From positions 620,001-684,000 of the forward strand of contig CAWCNI010000004.1 in NCBI GenBank assembly GCA_963796915.1: a stretch of 64,000 nucleotides of DNA, written 5' to 3'. This stretch comes from JAENWD01 sp963796915. GTDB lineage: Bacteria; Acidobacteriota; Vicinamibacteria; Vicinamibacterales; JAENWD01. The notes beneath the pieces were generated by a model. That model made no database searches. It was not told the DNA's origin and saw nothing but the letters and a program-made list of their open reading frames with translations. The position numbers and the translations under genes are program-made. How positions within the stretch are numbered: the first letter of the stretch is position 1; each line of letters opens with the position of its first letter. This document shows, piece by piece, positions 26,767-35,992 of the stretch.

Positions 26767-27162
26767 GTGGGTGTGTCGACTTCCGTCAGTCGCGGCGTCT
26801 ATCTCGCGCTCGCCATCGGACTGCTGTCGCTTCTATGGCTTGTCGGCGCATGGAGAGGCCGCGATCTGCCGTCGGGACTCCAGCACGGAGTCGATCAGAC
26901 AGTGTCCAGGGGCGTCGTCTACAAGGCTACTGTCGCCGGCCTGATCGTTCGCGACGACTGCGGTAAGGGTGAGCTCGCCGTCAAGGTCACCGCCTGGCAG
27001 TACCTCGGAGTCGTGGCGCAAAAGACTCTCGTTGAATCCGTGGCGTCGGTCTGCGGTGTTCCGTCATTCACCGTGATTGACCATCAATCGGGCCGGACCC
27101 TCGCAAGGCTGACTGCTGCCGGTCAATTCACGTTGGAGGGCGTAGCCCCGCAGGAGCGCTGA
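26767..27162 (+). CDS. Small membrane-anchored protein of unknown function
   Basis: 131 residues from a GTG at 26767, preceded by GGCGGAG. An N-terminal membrane helix (VYLALAIGLLSLLWLVGAW) leads into an extracytoplasmic domain of about 100 residues with two Cys (RDDCGKGELAV and ASVCGVPSF) that could form a disulfide. Strands such as VVYKATVAGLIVRDD and LARLTAAGQFTLEGV suggest a small beta domain. I do not recognise a family. Codon use fits the neighbourhood. It lies 26 bp after the cation facilitator, so it may be the third gene of that transcript. Confidence 0.55.
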   Translation: MGVSTSVSRGVYLALAIGLLSLLWLVGAWRGRDLPSGLQHGVDQTVSRGVVYKATVAGLIVRDDCGKGELAVKVTAWQYLGVVAQKTLVESVASVCGVPSFTVIDHQSGRTLARLTAAGQFTLEGVAPQER

Positions 27163-27223
27163 GGAGAATGCGGGCCACCACGTCCTTGCAGCAAGCAGAA
27201 ACCGCGGCCCCAGCGCCGATCGG

Positions 27224-27256
27224 TTGACAGCCAACATATCTAACAGGTAGCCTGCC
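27224..27256 (+). promoter_or_regulatory. Candidate promoter and PadR site upstream of the second padR gene
   Basis: TTGACA at 27224-27229 is a consensus -35 box. Eighteen bases later TAGCCT could serve as a weak -10. This -10 lies within GGTAGCCTGCC (27246-27256), which matches GGTAGATTGCC before the first padR gene and sits at nearly the same distance from the ATG. A repressor bound there would cover the core promoter. Confidence 0.4.
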
Positions 27257-27261
27257 AACAC

Positions 27262-27609
27262 ATGGCAGGCGACAACGGCGACGTCCTGTACGGCAGCCTC
27301 GGGCTGATGGTCCTGAAGACGCTCGAGGCGCTCGGCCCGCTTCACGGCTACCGCATCGCCCGCCGGATCGAGCAGATCAGCGGCAACCAACTGACGCTCA
27401 ATCAGGGCACGCTGTATCCGGCCATGGTCAAGCTCGAGCAGATGGGTTGGATCGCTTCGCGCTGGGGCCAATCGGACAGCGGCCGCCGCATCAAGATTTA
27501 CTCGCTCACCGCCGCCGGACGGAAGCAGCTGCACGCCGAGGAAGCCCAGTGGCAGCGGGCTACACGCATCGTCGCCAGATTCTTCAGGATTTCCGAGGAG
27601 CCGTCGTGA
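27262..27609 (+). CDS. PadR-family transcriptional regulator
   Basis: 115 residues. PadR winged helix: LYGSLGLMVLKTLEALGPLHGYRIARRIEQ, the recognition region NQGTLYPAMVKLEQMGWI and the wing GRRIKIYSLTAAGRKQLHAEE. The stop overlaps the GTG start of the following permease by 4 bases (GTGA), so translation is coupled. It is a paralogue of the regulator at 17992 (shared LTAAGRKQL). Family knowledge: this type of PadR gene is the usual partner of duplicated orphan permeases in Acidobacteria. Confidence 0.93.
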   Translation: MAGDNGDVLYGSLGLMVLKTLEALGPLHGYRIARRIEQISGNQLTLNQGTLYPAMVKLEQMGWIASRWGQSDSGRRIKIYSLTAAGRKQLHAEEAQWQRATRIVARFFRISEEPS

Positions 27610-30356
27610 CGGCGCTGCGCGCATTCGCCGCACGCCTCCTGGCGACGTTCCGCGGTAAGCGGATCGATCGGGAGATGGAGGACGAGATCGCGAGCCACCT
27701 CGAGGAGGCCACCGCTGAATTCGTCGAGCGGGGGCTGACGCCGGAGGCCGCGCGTCACGCGGCATTGCGCAATTTCGGCGGTGTCCTCCGGGTGGTGGAA
27801 TCACATCGCGACGCTCGCAGCGTCCGATGGCTCGAGGACTTGCGCCAGGACCTGCGCTTCACCGTCCGCATGCTGGCGAAGAACCCCGGATTTGCCACGG
27901 TCACCACGCTGACGTTGGCGCTCGGGATCGGCGCCAACACCGCGATCTTTACGCTGCTGGACGCTGTCGTGCTGAAGCCTCTGGCGGTGCCCGCTGCCAG
28001 CGAGCTGTTCACGCTGTACGAGAACAGTCCCGAAGGTCACCCGGATGCGGCCGGCGGGACCGGCCAGTTTCTCGTCTTCAGTTATCCCAGGTTCGAGCGC
28101 CTGCAGCGGGCGCTCGGGTCTCACGGATCGCTTGCCGCTGTGACGCGAAGCTCGCAGTTCGTCGTGCGTCTGCGCGGCAACGCGGATCCGCAGTTCGCGC
28201 GCGCCCAGCTGGTCACGGGCGGGTACTTCTCGACGCTTGGCGTCTCGGCCGCGCGCGGGCGCGTCCTGACCGACGACGATGTCCGCCCGGGTCAGGGAAT
28301 GCCGGCCGCCGTGGTCAGCGACGGCTTCTGGAGACGAACGCTTGGCGCTACGGACGCTGCGTTGGGCCAGACACTCATCGTCAACGGGGTCACTGTCACC
28401 ATCGTCGGCATCGCGCCGCCTGGTTTCGTCGGCATGTGGACGGACGCGGAGGCCGAGATCTGGCTGCCGGTGACACTTCAGTCAGACCTGCACTACCGGC
28501 GCAACAGCAGCAGCTACGGGTCGTTCCCGGACGACCAGTCCTGGCTGGAACAGGACCTCGTGGCGTGGCTGAACCTCGTGGCCCGAGTGCCCGCGGCGGA
28601 GCGGCCGCTGGCGATGGCGGCATTGCAGACGGCGAATCGAGCGGGCGTAGCGGCGCTGGCCGCCACGTTCACCGATCCGACAGAGCGGAGCAGCACACTG
28701 GCGCACGGGCTGGCGGTCGAGACGTTCTCGCGCGGATTCTCGCTGGTCCGCGCGCGTTATTCGGAGGCGCTCTTCGCGCTCTCTGGACTCGTCGTGCTCG
28801 TGCTGCTCGCCACATGCGCCAACGTCGCGAATCTGCTACTGACGCGTGCAGCCGCACATGCGCGCGACATCGGCATTCGGATTTCGCTCGGCGCCACGAC
28901 GAACCGCCTCGTGCGGCAAGGTCTGACCGAAAGCCTCGTGCTGGCCCTCGTCGGCGGGGTCTTCGGCCTGCTGCTGGGTGAAGCCGCCAGCCGTTTTCTG
29001 GCGCGCGAAGTGCTCGGGCGATCGGATCAACTGCCGCTGGTGTTTTCGCCGGGTCGTCGCGTCCTGATTTTTTCAGCCGCCGTCTCGCTGCTCACCGCCG
29101 TGGTGTTCGGTCTCGCTCCCGCGGCGCGCGCCATCGCGCTGGGACGTCAGGCCGCGCTGCCGACCAACCAGCGGCAATCCGTCGGGCATCGAGCCATGGC
29201 CGGCATGCGCTCGCTGGTGGCCGGGCAACTCGCGTTGTCTGTCGTTCTCGTATTCGCGGCGCTGCTGCTGGGCCGCACGCTGATCAACGTGATGCGCATC
29301 GATCCGGGGTTCTCTCCGGATCACCTGGTCACCGTCTCGTTCGATCCGGTGACCAGCTTGTATCCACCCGATCAGATGACCGCGCTGAGCCGGCGTCTGA
29401 TTGCCGCCGCTGAATCCGTGCCCGGGGTCGTATCGGCGGCCGTCTCGAGGTGCGGGCTCGTGGCCGGCTGCGCATCTTCGTCGGGGTTTCGTGTCGAGGG
29501 AGACGGCTCAGCGGTCACGCTGTACAACAATTGGGTCACCCCCGGATACTTCCAGACCGCCGGCCTTTCCCTTCTCACCGGTCGGGACTTCACGGCGCGG
29601 GACACCGCGCACAGCCCGAAGGTAGCGATCATCAACGAGACCACCGCCCACCGGTATTTCGCCGGACAGAACCCGGTCGGACGCCGGCTCGGTTCGTCCG
29701 AGCTCGATATCGAGATCGTCGGCGTGGCACGTGACGCGCGCACGCAGACAGTGCACGACCCGCCGGTGCCGATGGTCTACATGCCCGTCGATCAGAAAGC
29801 GGTCACGCGGCAGACTGGGTTGACCAACCTGGACGTGCGTGTCGCCGGCGAGGCCGGCGCGTCGGTCTCGGCGGTTCGTCAGGCGATCAAGCGCGCCGAA
29901 CCGAACCTGCTGGTGAGCGACGTCGGGACGATGGCGCTGCGACTGGAACGCGACCTGACGCGCGAGCGGGTCGTGGCCTTTCTGGCGTTCGGCTTCGGCG
30001 CCCTCACGCTGATGCTCGCGTCGCTGGGTCTATACGGCGTGCTGTCGTACGGCGTGACGCGACGCACGCAGGAAATCGGCGTGCGGCTGGCGCTTGGCGC
30101 GCAGCGTTCGGAGGTGCTCGGCTTCGTCCTCGGCCAGAGCGCGCGGCTGACGGTGGTCGGGATCGTCATCGGCCTGGCGGCTACCGCGGCCGGCGCGCGG
30201 TTCCTTGCCGGCATGCTGTTCGGCGTCACACCGCTCGATCCGACATCGTTCGTCCTTGTGTGCCTCGCGTTCGGCTTCGTGACCCTCGTGGCGTCGTACG
30301 TGCCCGCGCGGCGCGCATCGAAGCTCGACCCGGTGATAGCGCTGCGATGTGAGTAA
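27606..30356 (+). CDS. ADOP-type orphan ABC transporter permease (MacB/FtsX fold), intact
   Basis: 916 residues from the GTG at 27606. The order is permease-prefix domain (RIDREMEDEIASHLEEA), helix 1 (TVTTLTLALGIGANTAIFT), MacB periplasmic domain, first FtsX core (VLLATCANVANLLLTRAAAHARDIGIRISLGA), a second periplasmic domain, and second FtsX core (LTLMLASLGLYGVLSYGVTRRTQEIGVRLALGA). It ends in YVPARRASKLDPVIALR. It is a paralogue of the permease at 18355 but in one frame. No ATP-binding subunit is encoded nearby, as is usual for the group. The overlap with padR implies a regulated two-gene unit. The role may be antibiotic or lipid extrusion by analogy to MacB; this is not shown by the sequence. 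Confidence 0.93.
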   Translation: MTALRAFAARLLATFRGKRIDREMEDEIASHLEEATAEFVERGLTPEAARHAALRNFGGVLRVVESHRDARSVRWLEDLRQDLRFTVRMLAKNPGFATVTTLTLALGIGANTAIFTLLDAVVLKPLAVPAASELFTLYENSPEGHPDAAGGTGQFLVFSYPRFERLQRALGSHGSLAAVTRSSQFVVRLRGNADPQFARAQLVTGGYFSTLGVSAARGRVLTDDDVRPGQGMPAAVVSDGFWRRTLGATDAALGQTLIVNGVTVTIVGIAPPGFVGMWTDAEAEIWLPVTLQSDLHYRRNSSSYGSFPDDQSWLEQDLVAWLNLVARVPAAERPLAMAALQTANRAGVAALAATFTDPTERSSTLAHGLAVETFSRGFSLVRARYSEALFALSGLVVLVLLATCANVANLLLTRAAAHARDIGIRISLGATTNRLVRQGLTESLVLALVGGVFGLLLGEAASRFLAREVLGRSDQLPLVFSPGRRVLIFSAAVSLLTAVVFGLAPAARAIALGRQAALPTNQRQSVGHRAMAGMRSLVAGQLALSVVLVFAALLLGRTLINVMRIDPGFSPDHLVTVSFDPVTSLYPPDQMTALSRRLIAAAESVPGVVSAAVSRCGLVAGCASSSGFRVEGDGSAVTLYNNWVTPGYFQTAGLSLLTGRDFTARDTAHSPKVAIINETTAHRYFAGQNPVGRRLGSSELDIEIVGVARDARTQTVHDPPVPMVYMPVDQKAVTRQTGLTNLDVRVAGEAGASVSAVRQAIKRAEPNLLVSDVGTMALRLERDLTRERVVAFLAFGFGALTLMLASLGLYGVLSYGVTRRTQEIGVRLALGAQRSEVLGFVLGQSARLTVVGIVIGLAATAAGARFLAGMLFGVTPLDPTSFVLVCLAFGFVTLVASYVPARRASKLDPVIALRCE

Positions 30357-30430
30357 GGGCCCAGTAACCTCGGGTGCAACCGGATCGCGCGAGATCGAAT
30401 CCGCAAAAACCGTAGGTGCTTGATTTTAAG

Positions 30431-30506
30431 TGGAGCCGGCGATCCGGATTGAACGGACGACCTGCTGATTACGAATCAGCTGCTCTACCAACTGAGCTAC
30501 GCCGGC
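30431..30506 (-). tRNA. tRNA-Thr (anticodon CGU)
   Basis: The reverse strand folds as a standard cloverleaf. The acceptor is GCCGGCG paired with CGCCGGC, the D arm has AGCTCAGTTGGTAGAGC, the anticodon stem-loop is CTGATTCGTAATCAG with anticodon CGT (bases 30471-30473 on the plus strand), and the T arm is GTTCAATCC. The discriminator is T, and CCA is encoded. The length is 76 nt. It lies 74 bp after the second permease and is the only tRNA seen in the window. Confidence 0.97.
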
Positions 30507-30566
30507 TGGCGTGGTGGGTGCCGCCCAAAAGACGACCCACCATCCTAGCACAGGCGGTCGCCGCCC

Positions 30567-31076
30567 TTACGGTTTGAGCCCTTCGGCCTTCAGACGTTCT
30601 TCGATAGCCGCCTGCACGCGGGGTCCGACATCGGCACCCCACCGCCGGCCGACCTGCATGGACTCCTGCAGCAGCGCCGGCATCTCGGCGATGGCGCGCC
30701 GGCCGAGGTCGCTGTCGTAGAAGGCCAGCATCCCGCGAATGTCCTCGTGACTGAAGTGCTTCGCGTAGATTGGCACCAGCTGCATCACGAGGCTGTCCGG
30801 GCCCTGGAAGGCTTTCGCGATCTCCTCTTCCAAGACCTCCTTCGCGATCTCAAGGACGCGCGGCGGCAGGTCGGGATGCCCTTGTGTAAAGGAGTCCAAA
30901 AACTGCTGCGACACCGCCGAGGCCATCTGTTGCCCGATCTTCGCGCTGCCAGTGGCCTCCATCAGCTTGACGATGTCGGCGCGGAGCGCCGGGTCGATGT
31001 CCTGAGCATCGGCCAGACGCGGCATCAACAACACGGCCACGCCGAGGAGGAAGAGACAAGTGACGTGACGTCGCAT
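30567..31076 (-). CDS. DUF2059 domain exported protein
   Basis: 169 residues from the ATG at 31076, with GAGGAG a few bases upstream; a longer frame reaching 31292 runs into the divergent gene. The signal peptide (VTCLFLLGVAVLLMPRLADA) ends before QDIDP. The all-helical body contains the DUF2059 signature HFSHEDIRGMLAFYDSDLGRRAIAEMPAL. Family knowledge: DUF2059 proteins are small periplasmic helical proteins with no established function. Divergent from the isoaspartyl methyltransferase gene with 115 bp between them; the 3' end points at the tRNA gene. Confidence 0.85.
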   Translation of the reverse strand: MRRHVTCLFLLGVAVLLMPRLADAQDIDPALRADIVKLMEATGSAKIGQQMASAVSQQFLDSFTQGHPDLPPRVLEIAKEVLEEEIAKAFQGPDSLVMQLVPIYAKHFSHEDIRGMLAFYDSDLGRRAIAEMPALLQESMQVGRRWGADVGPRVQAAIEERLKAEGLKP

Positions 31077-31191
31077 AGAGGCTCCTCGAAACCGGCGCCG
31101 CCATGACGCCCGGTGTACGCTTGCCGAACGCTGCCGGCATCGTCGGTCGCCAGCGTGCGCGGAGCCTAGCACAACCGTTTTTCTGACGCCT

Positions 31192-31821
31192 GTGACCCCC
31201 CACGAATTTGCCGAGGCGCGCGAGCGCATGGTGAGCGCGCAAATTGCGCGGCGCGGCGTCGCCGACCCCCGCGTGCTCGACGCGATGCGCACGGTCCCGC
31301 GTCATCGCTTCGTCCCGCCGGATCTCGCCAGCCAGGCCTACGCCGATTACCCGCTGCCCATCGGCTACGGCCAGACCATCTCGCAGCCCTACATCGTCGC
31401 TTACATGATCGAGCAGCTGCGGCTGACGCCAGAGAGCCGTGTGCTCGAAATCGGCGCCGGGTGTGGCTACCAGGCTGCCATGCTCGCGCAACTTGCGAAG
31501 CAGGTCTACGCGATCGACATCGTGCCCGAGCTCACGGCGCAGGCGACCGCGACCCTCGCGGCGCTCGACATCCGGAACGTCGTCATCGCTACCCGCGACG
31601 GACGCGCCGGGTGGCCGGAGCACGCGCCGTTTGACGCGATCGTCGTCGCCGCCGCCGCGCGCGCCGTTCCGCCGGCACTGCTGGCGCAACTCGCCGCAGG
31701 AGGCCGCCTCATCGTGCCGATTGGCGACGACGTCTTTCAAACCCTCCACCTCATCGAGAATCGCAACGGGGAAGTCACCGACACCCTGCTCATCGACGTG
31801 CGATTCGTGCCGTTGGTTTGA
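31192..31821 (+). CDS. pcm: Protein-L-isoaspartate O-methyltransferase
   Basis: 209 residues from a GTG at 31192. Family knowledge: Pcm methylates abnormal isoaspartyl residues with S-adenosylmethionine to start their repair in aged proteins. Seen here: RVLDAMRTVPRHRFVPP, the active-site loop PIGYGQTISQPYIVAYM, the SAM motif I VLEIGAGCGYQAAMLA, motif II FDAIVVAAAARAVPPAL and motif III LAAGGRLIVPIG. The family usually has T or S where AAAARAVP reads A, which is a minor variation. Cytoplasmic. Followed by 84 bp of imperfect repeats before the next gene. Confidence 0.95.
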   Translation: MTPHEFAEARERMVSAQIARRGVADPRVLDAMRTVPRHRFVPPDLASQAYADYPLPIGYGQTISQPYIVAYMIEQLRLTPESRVLEIGAGCGYQAAMLAQLAKQVYAIDIVPELTAQATATLAALDIRNVVIATRDGRAGWPEHAPFDAIVVAAAARAVPPALLAQLAAGGRLIVPIGDDVFQTLHLIENRNGEVTDTLLIDVRFVPLV

Positions 31822-31823
31822 TG

Positions 31824-31893
31824 GCGAAGCGCCCCGAGCACCCGACCGCGAAGCCCCCTGAGGCACCCGATAGCGAGGCCCCCGAGGACCGCG
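31824..31893. repeat. Three imperfect 21-25 bp direct repeats
   Basis: Units beginning GCGAAGCGCCCCGAGCACC, GCGAAGCCCCCTGAGGCACC and GCGAGGCCCCCGAGGACC start at 31824, 31848 and 31873. They fill most of the space between pcm and the next start codon. No hairpin or binding site is evident. Confidence 0.55.
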
Positions 31894-31905
31894 TACACTG
31901 AACCT

Positions 31906-34491
31906 GTGTTCTCCCCCCGGCTGCTCGCCCTGCTGTTTGCCACCCTGCTGGCGGCTTACAGCGTCGAGTGGATACGCCTGGTTCGTCAGCCGCCGCCGGC
32001 GGTCGTGGGCTTCGACGGCCACTACCAGCCGACGCTCGGCTCTGTGGCGGTGACATCGGTCCAGCCAAGGAGCCCGGCAGAGTACGCCGGCCTGCGAGGC
32101 GGCGACCGGATCGTCGCGATCGACAACCATCCGATCGACAGGCTCGCGATCTACCTGGCGTTCAAGCGCGACGTCCGGCCCGACGTGCTCGTGCACCTCA
32201 AGGCCGCGCGCGGCGCTGACACACTCGACCTTGTCCTGAAGCCGCGTGCGCGCCCCGATCTGCCTCCCGGAGCCTCCACGTCGTGGGCACGCTTTCGCGT
32301 CGGCGAAGTCGTACTCCAGTTGCTGGCGTTCTACCCGCTGCCGTTCCTGATTGTCGCTGTCAGCGTGCTGCTGCAGCGACCCGAGGATCCGCACGCCTGG
32401 CTGCTGGCGGCCATGCTCGGCGGCTTCGTCACGATGGCGCCGATGCTCGACTTCGAGTACCGGATGCCTGTCGCGCTGCGCGGCCCGCTGCTGGCGATCT
32501 GGACGCTGCTCTCGGTGCCGCTGCCCGCGATCACCTACGCGTTTTTCAGCATCTTCCCGGCGCACTCGCCGCTGGACCGCCGGATTCCCTGGCTGAAGTG
32601 GGTCGCGGGCGTCGCGTTCGGCCTGTTCGCGATGGCCTCGGCCGTCGCCGTGCTGGCGGGCGGCGGCTCGCTCGTCATCTGGTGGCTCGGCGACGTCACC
32701 GCCAACTGGTGGGTGTCGCTCGACTGGATGCTCGGCATCTACACGATGCTCTTCTTCATGCTGGCGACAGTCTCGCTGGCGCTCAACGCCTTCGGCACGC
32801 CGGACGTTCGCCGCAAGACACGCGTCATCCTGTTCGGCATGGTCGTCGGGCTCGTCCCGGTGACGGCGCTCCAGATCGCGATCGGCGTCTTCAACGTCCG
32901 CCCGCAGGAGCTGCCGTTCGGGATCTGGGCCGCGTCAATCCTGGCGTTGTTCGCGATTCCGGTGACGCTCGGCTACGCGGTGGTCAAGCATCGGGCGATG
33001 GAGATCCCGGTGCTCCTGCGGCGCAGCGCGCGCTACCTGCTCGTGCGCCGCGGGTTGGTGACGCTGGCCATTCTCGTCGGCGTCGGCGTCACGCTGGTCT
33101 TCGCCCGCGTCGTCAACGACTTCTCGGACTTCGGCGGCAACCAGTTGTCGGCGGGCCTCGTGGCCGGGTCGGTGTTCGGTGGGCTGCTGGCCCTCGTCGG
33201 CCAGCGCGCGTGGCAGCCCGCAGCGGAGCGGCTCGATCAGGCCTTCTTCCGCGGCGCGGCCGACGCGCGGCGTCTGTTGCAGACGCTTGCCGACCAGTCA
33301 CGCCTGGCGACCGACCGATCGGCGCTCGCCGCGCTGATCGATCAGTCAGTGACGCAGGCGCTGCATCCGAGGGCGCTGCTCGTATTTCTTCGCGGTGCCA
33401 GCGACTGGCAGTTCGACGCGGCGGCGCACCACGCCCTGGTCGACGACGCCTCGACGCTGCCGGCCAGCAAACCGCAACTGACTGAGCTGGGACGTCGCGG
33501 CCGCCCGCTGCTCATCGACCCCGTCCAGCTCGCGCCAGGCGGCGTCTGGGCGAGCTTCGCGCAACTCGCTCCGGAAGCCATCGTGCCGATGGTCGGCCGA
33601 TCGAGCCAGATCGAGGGCGTCCTCGTGCTCGGCCAGCGGTTGTCGGACGAGCCGTACTCCGGCGAAGACGTCAGCCTGCTCGCGTCTGTCGGCACGCAGG
33701 CCGGCCTCGCGCTCGAGAACATCCGGCTCGCCGAGTCGATGGCGGCGCGCATCGACGCCGAGCGTCGTGCCAAGCACGAGCTCGAGATCGCCCGTGACGT
33801 GCAGGCGAAGCTGCTGCCGCAGTCCTGGGCGCCGCTGGCCACACTTGACTACGCGGGCGCCTGTCTCCAGGCTCGTGTCGTCGGCGGCGACTTCTTCGAC
33901 TTCGCGTCGCCCGGCTCGGGGCAGGTCGCCCTCGTGCTGGCAGACATCTCCGGGAAGGGCATCTCGGCGGCGCTCCTGATGGCCAGCCTGCAGGCCAACC
34001 TGCGCGCGCTCTACGCGCAGGCGCCTGGCGATCTTGCCGGCGTGCTCACCGCGGTGAACCGCAGCTTCTTCGATTCGACGGCGCCGAATCACTACGCCAC
34101 GCTGTTCTTCGGGCTGTACGACGGAACGACGAGAGAGCTGCGCTATGCCAACTGCGGCCATCTGCCCCCGATCCTGCTTCGCGCCCAAGGCTGCATCGAG
34201 CGCCTCGAGGTCACGGCGCCGGTGATCGGGCTGTTCCATCCGTGGGAGTGCGAGACCCGCAGCGTGAACCTGGCCGCCGGCGACACACTCGTTGTCTTCA
34301 CCGACGGCGTCAGCGAGGCGACGTCAGACACAGACGAGGAATTCGGCGAGGAGCGCCTGATTGAGGTCATCCGCGCGCAGCGCTCGAAGGACGCCGTCCC
34401 GCTGCTGCAGGGCATCGTGAACGAAGTCCGCGGGCACAGCGGCCGCGAGCAGTTTGACGACCTCACGCTCATCGTCGCGAAAGTGAAGTAG
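31906..34491 (+). CDS. PDZ-membrane-GAF-SpoIIE (PP2C) protein serine phosphatase
   Basis: 861 residues from a GTG at 31906. Order: signal-anchor helix (LLALLFATLLAAYSVEW), a PDZ domain near residues 45-115 (VTSVQPRSPAEYAGLRGGDRIVAIDN), and about seven further membrane helices to residue 430. A GAF-like sensor domain (about 450-610) and a coupling coiled-coil (AARIDAERRAKHELEIARDVQAKLLPQ) follow. The SpoIIE/RsbU phosphatase domain comes last, with metal-site residues in VVGGDFFDF, LADISGKGISAALLM and LVVFTDGVSEA. Family knowledge: such phosphatases dephosphorylate anti-anti-sigma factors in partner-switching stress pathways. No anti-sigma or STAS gene is adjacent. Followed 3 bp later by serine deaminase and then a second SpoIIE phosphatase on the other strand. 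Confidence 0.9.
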   Translation: MFSPRLLALLFATLLAAYSVEWIRLVRQPPPAVVGFDGHYQPTLGSVAVTSVQPRSPAEYAGLRGGDRIVAIDNHPIDRLAIYLAFKRDVRPDVLVHLKAARGADTLDLVLKPRARPDLPPGASTSWARFRVGEVVLQLLAFYPLPFLIVAVSVLLQRPEDPHAWLLAAMLGGFVTMAPMLDFEYRMPVALRGPLLAIWTLLSVPLPAITYAFFSIFPAHSPLDRRIPWLKWVAGVAFGLFAMASAVAVLAGGGSLVIWWLGDVTANWWVSLDWMLGIYTMLFFMLATVSLALNAFGTPDVRRKTRVILFGMVVGLVPVTALQIAIGVFNVRPQELPFGIWAASILALFAIPVTLGYAVVKHRAMEIPVLLRRSARYLLVRRGLVTLAILVGVGVTLVFARVVNDFSDFGGNQLSAGLVAGSVFGGLLALVGQRAWQPAAERLDQAFFRGAADARRLLQTLADQSRLATDRSALAALIDQSVTQALHPRALLVFLRGASDWQFDAAAHHALVDDASTLPASKPQLTELGRRGRPLLIDPVQLAPGGVWASFAQLAPEAIVPMVGRSSQIEGVLVLGQRLSDEPYSGEDVSLLASVGTQAGLALENIRLAESMAARIDAERRAKHELEIARDVQAKLLPQSWAPLATLDYAGACLQARVVGGDFFDFASPGSGQVALVLADISGKGISAALLMASLQANLRALYAQAPGDLAGVLTAVNRSFFDSTAPNHYATLFFGLYDGTTRELRYANCGHLPPILLRAQGCIERLEVTAPVIGLFHPWECETRSVNLAAGDTLVVFTDGVSEATSDTDEEFGEERLIEVIRAQRSKDAVPLLQGIVNEVRGHSGREQFDDLTLIVAKVK

Positions 34492-34494
34492 ACG

Positions 34495-35985
34495 GTGTCC
34501 GAACGCCTGTCAGTCTTTGACATGTTCAAGGTGGGTGTCGGGCCGTCGAGCTCGCACACCCTGGGGCCGTGGCGCGCCGCGCGCGCGTTTCTCGCGGAGA
34601 TCGACGCGACGTCAGGGCTCGCCCACGTGACCGGCGTCAACGTCACACTCTACGGCTCGCTCGCCAAGACGGGACGCGGGCATGGCACCGACCTCGCCGT
34701 GCAGGCCGGCCTGACGGGCCTCGATCCCGAAACGTGCGATGTGGTCGCGCTCCGGCCATCGATTCATCGGATTCGCGAGACGGGAGAGATGGCGCTCGAC
34801 GGCCGTGTCCCCATCGCGTTTCATCCGGACGACGGCATCACGTTTCGTCCGGACGTGAGCCTGCCGTTCCACCCCAACGCGCTGACGTTCACGGCAGCGC
34901 TCGATTCCGGCGGCACGTTGTCCGCGACCTGGTATTCAACCGGCGGCGGGTTCATCGTCCGCGACGGCGCCGTCGCGACCGCGGCGAGGCCGGGGCCCGA
35001 GCTGCCGTATCCCATCGACACAGCCGCGGACCTGCTGCGCTGGTGCGACGAGACCGGTTGGCCTGTATCGCGCGTCGTCTGGGCGAACGAGCTGGCCTGG
35101 CGGCCAGAGACGGCGACGTGGGCGGGCCTCGCGCGTATCTGGCAGGTGATGGGCGCGTGCATCTATCGCGGCTGCTACACCCCGGGGAATCTGCCGGGCG
35201 GCCTCGGCGTCCATCGCCGTGCGCCGGAGCTGAACGCGCACCTGCTGGCGGGCCGCGCCGCCGGTGGCGCGCCCGACGGGCCAGGTCCCGCGGAGTGGCT
35301 CGAGGGCATCCGGGATGGCGGCGATCGTTTCAGCTACATCCTCGATTGGGTGAGCTGCTTTGCGCTTGCTGTCAACGAAGAGAACGCGTGCTTTGGCCGG
35401 GTCGTCACCGCGCCGACCAACGGCGCCGCCGGCGTGATTCCCGCGGTCGGGCAGTACCTGGTCGCCTTCGAGCCGCACCGGGCAGTCACACCCTCGCCGT
35501 GGCCGGTGTCGCCGGACGGATCGCACGAGATCGAGCCCATCCTTCGCTACCTGCTGACGGCGTCTGAAATAGGGTGCATCTTCAAGAAGGGCGCGACCAT
35601 CTCCGCCGCCATGGGCGGGTGCCAGGCCGAGATCGGCGTCAGCTCCGCGATGGCGGCGGCAGGGCTGGCGGAATGTCTCGGGGCGTCGCCGCGTCAGGTC
35701 CTGATGGCGGCCGAGATCGCGATGGAGCACCATCTCGGCATGACGTGCGACCCCGTCGGTGGCCTGGTGCAGGTGCCGTGCATCGAGCGCAACACGATGG
35801 GCGCGATCAAGGCGATCACCGCGGCGCAGCTCGCGTGTCAGAGCGATCCTGCCCGCGCCAAGGTGTCGCTCGATCAGGTCGTGAAGACGATGTGGCAGAC
35901 GGCGCTCGACATGAACGCGAAGTACAAGGAGACCGCCGACGGCGGCCTGGCGGTCCTGATCCCCATCAGCCTCTCAGAGTGCTGA
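34495..35985 (+). CDS. sdaA: L-serine ammonia-lyase (single-chain, iron-sulfur)
   Basis: 496 residues from a GTG at 34495. Family knowledge: the enzyme converts L-serine to pyruvate and ammonia with a [4Fe-4S] cluster. Seen here: the beta-domain signature FDMFKVGVGPSSSHTLGPWRA, the middle motif RVVTAPTNGAAGVIPAVGQY, EIGCIFKKGATISAAMGGCQAEIG, and MTCDPVGGLVQVPCIERN. The Cys residues in the last two motifs are the cluster ligands of the family. Length and order match the one-polypeptide (beta plus alpha) form. Starts 3 bp after the phosphatase stop, suggesting co-transcription. Convergent with the phosphatase at 35993. Confidence 0.95.
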   Translation: MSERLSVFDMFKVGVGPSSSHTLGPWRAARAFLAEIDATSGLAHVTGVNVTLYGSLAKTGRGHGTDLAVQAGLTGLDPETCDVVALRPSIHRIRETGEMALDGRVPIAFHPDDGITFRPDVSLPFHPNALTFTAALDSGGTLSATWYSTGGGFIVRDGAVATAARPGPELPYPIDTAADLLRWCDETGWPVSRVVWANELAWRPETATWAGLARIWQVMGACIYRGCYTPGNLPGGLGVHRRAPELNAHLLAGRAAGGAPDGPGPAEWLEGIRDGGDRFSYILDWVSCFALAVNEENACFGRVVTAPTNGAAGVIPAVGQYLVAFEPHRAVTPSPWPVSPDGSHEIEPILRYLLTASEIGCIFKKGATISAAMGGCQAEIGVSSAMAAAGLAECLGASPRQVLMAAEIAMEHHLGMTCDPVGGLVQVPCIERNTMGAIKAITAAQLACQSDPARAKVSLDQVVKTMWQTALDMNAKYKETADGGLAVLIPISLSEC

Positions 35986-35992
35986 CCGACTG

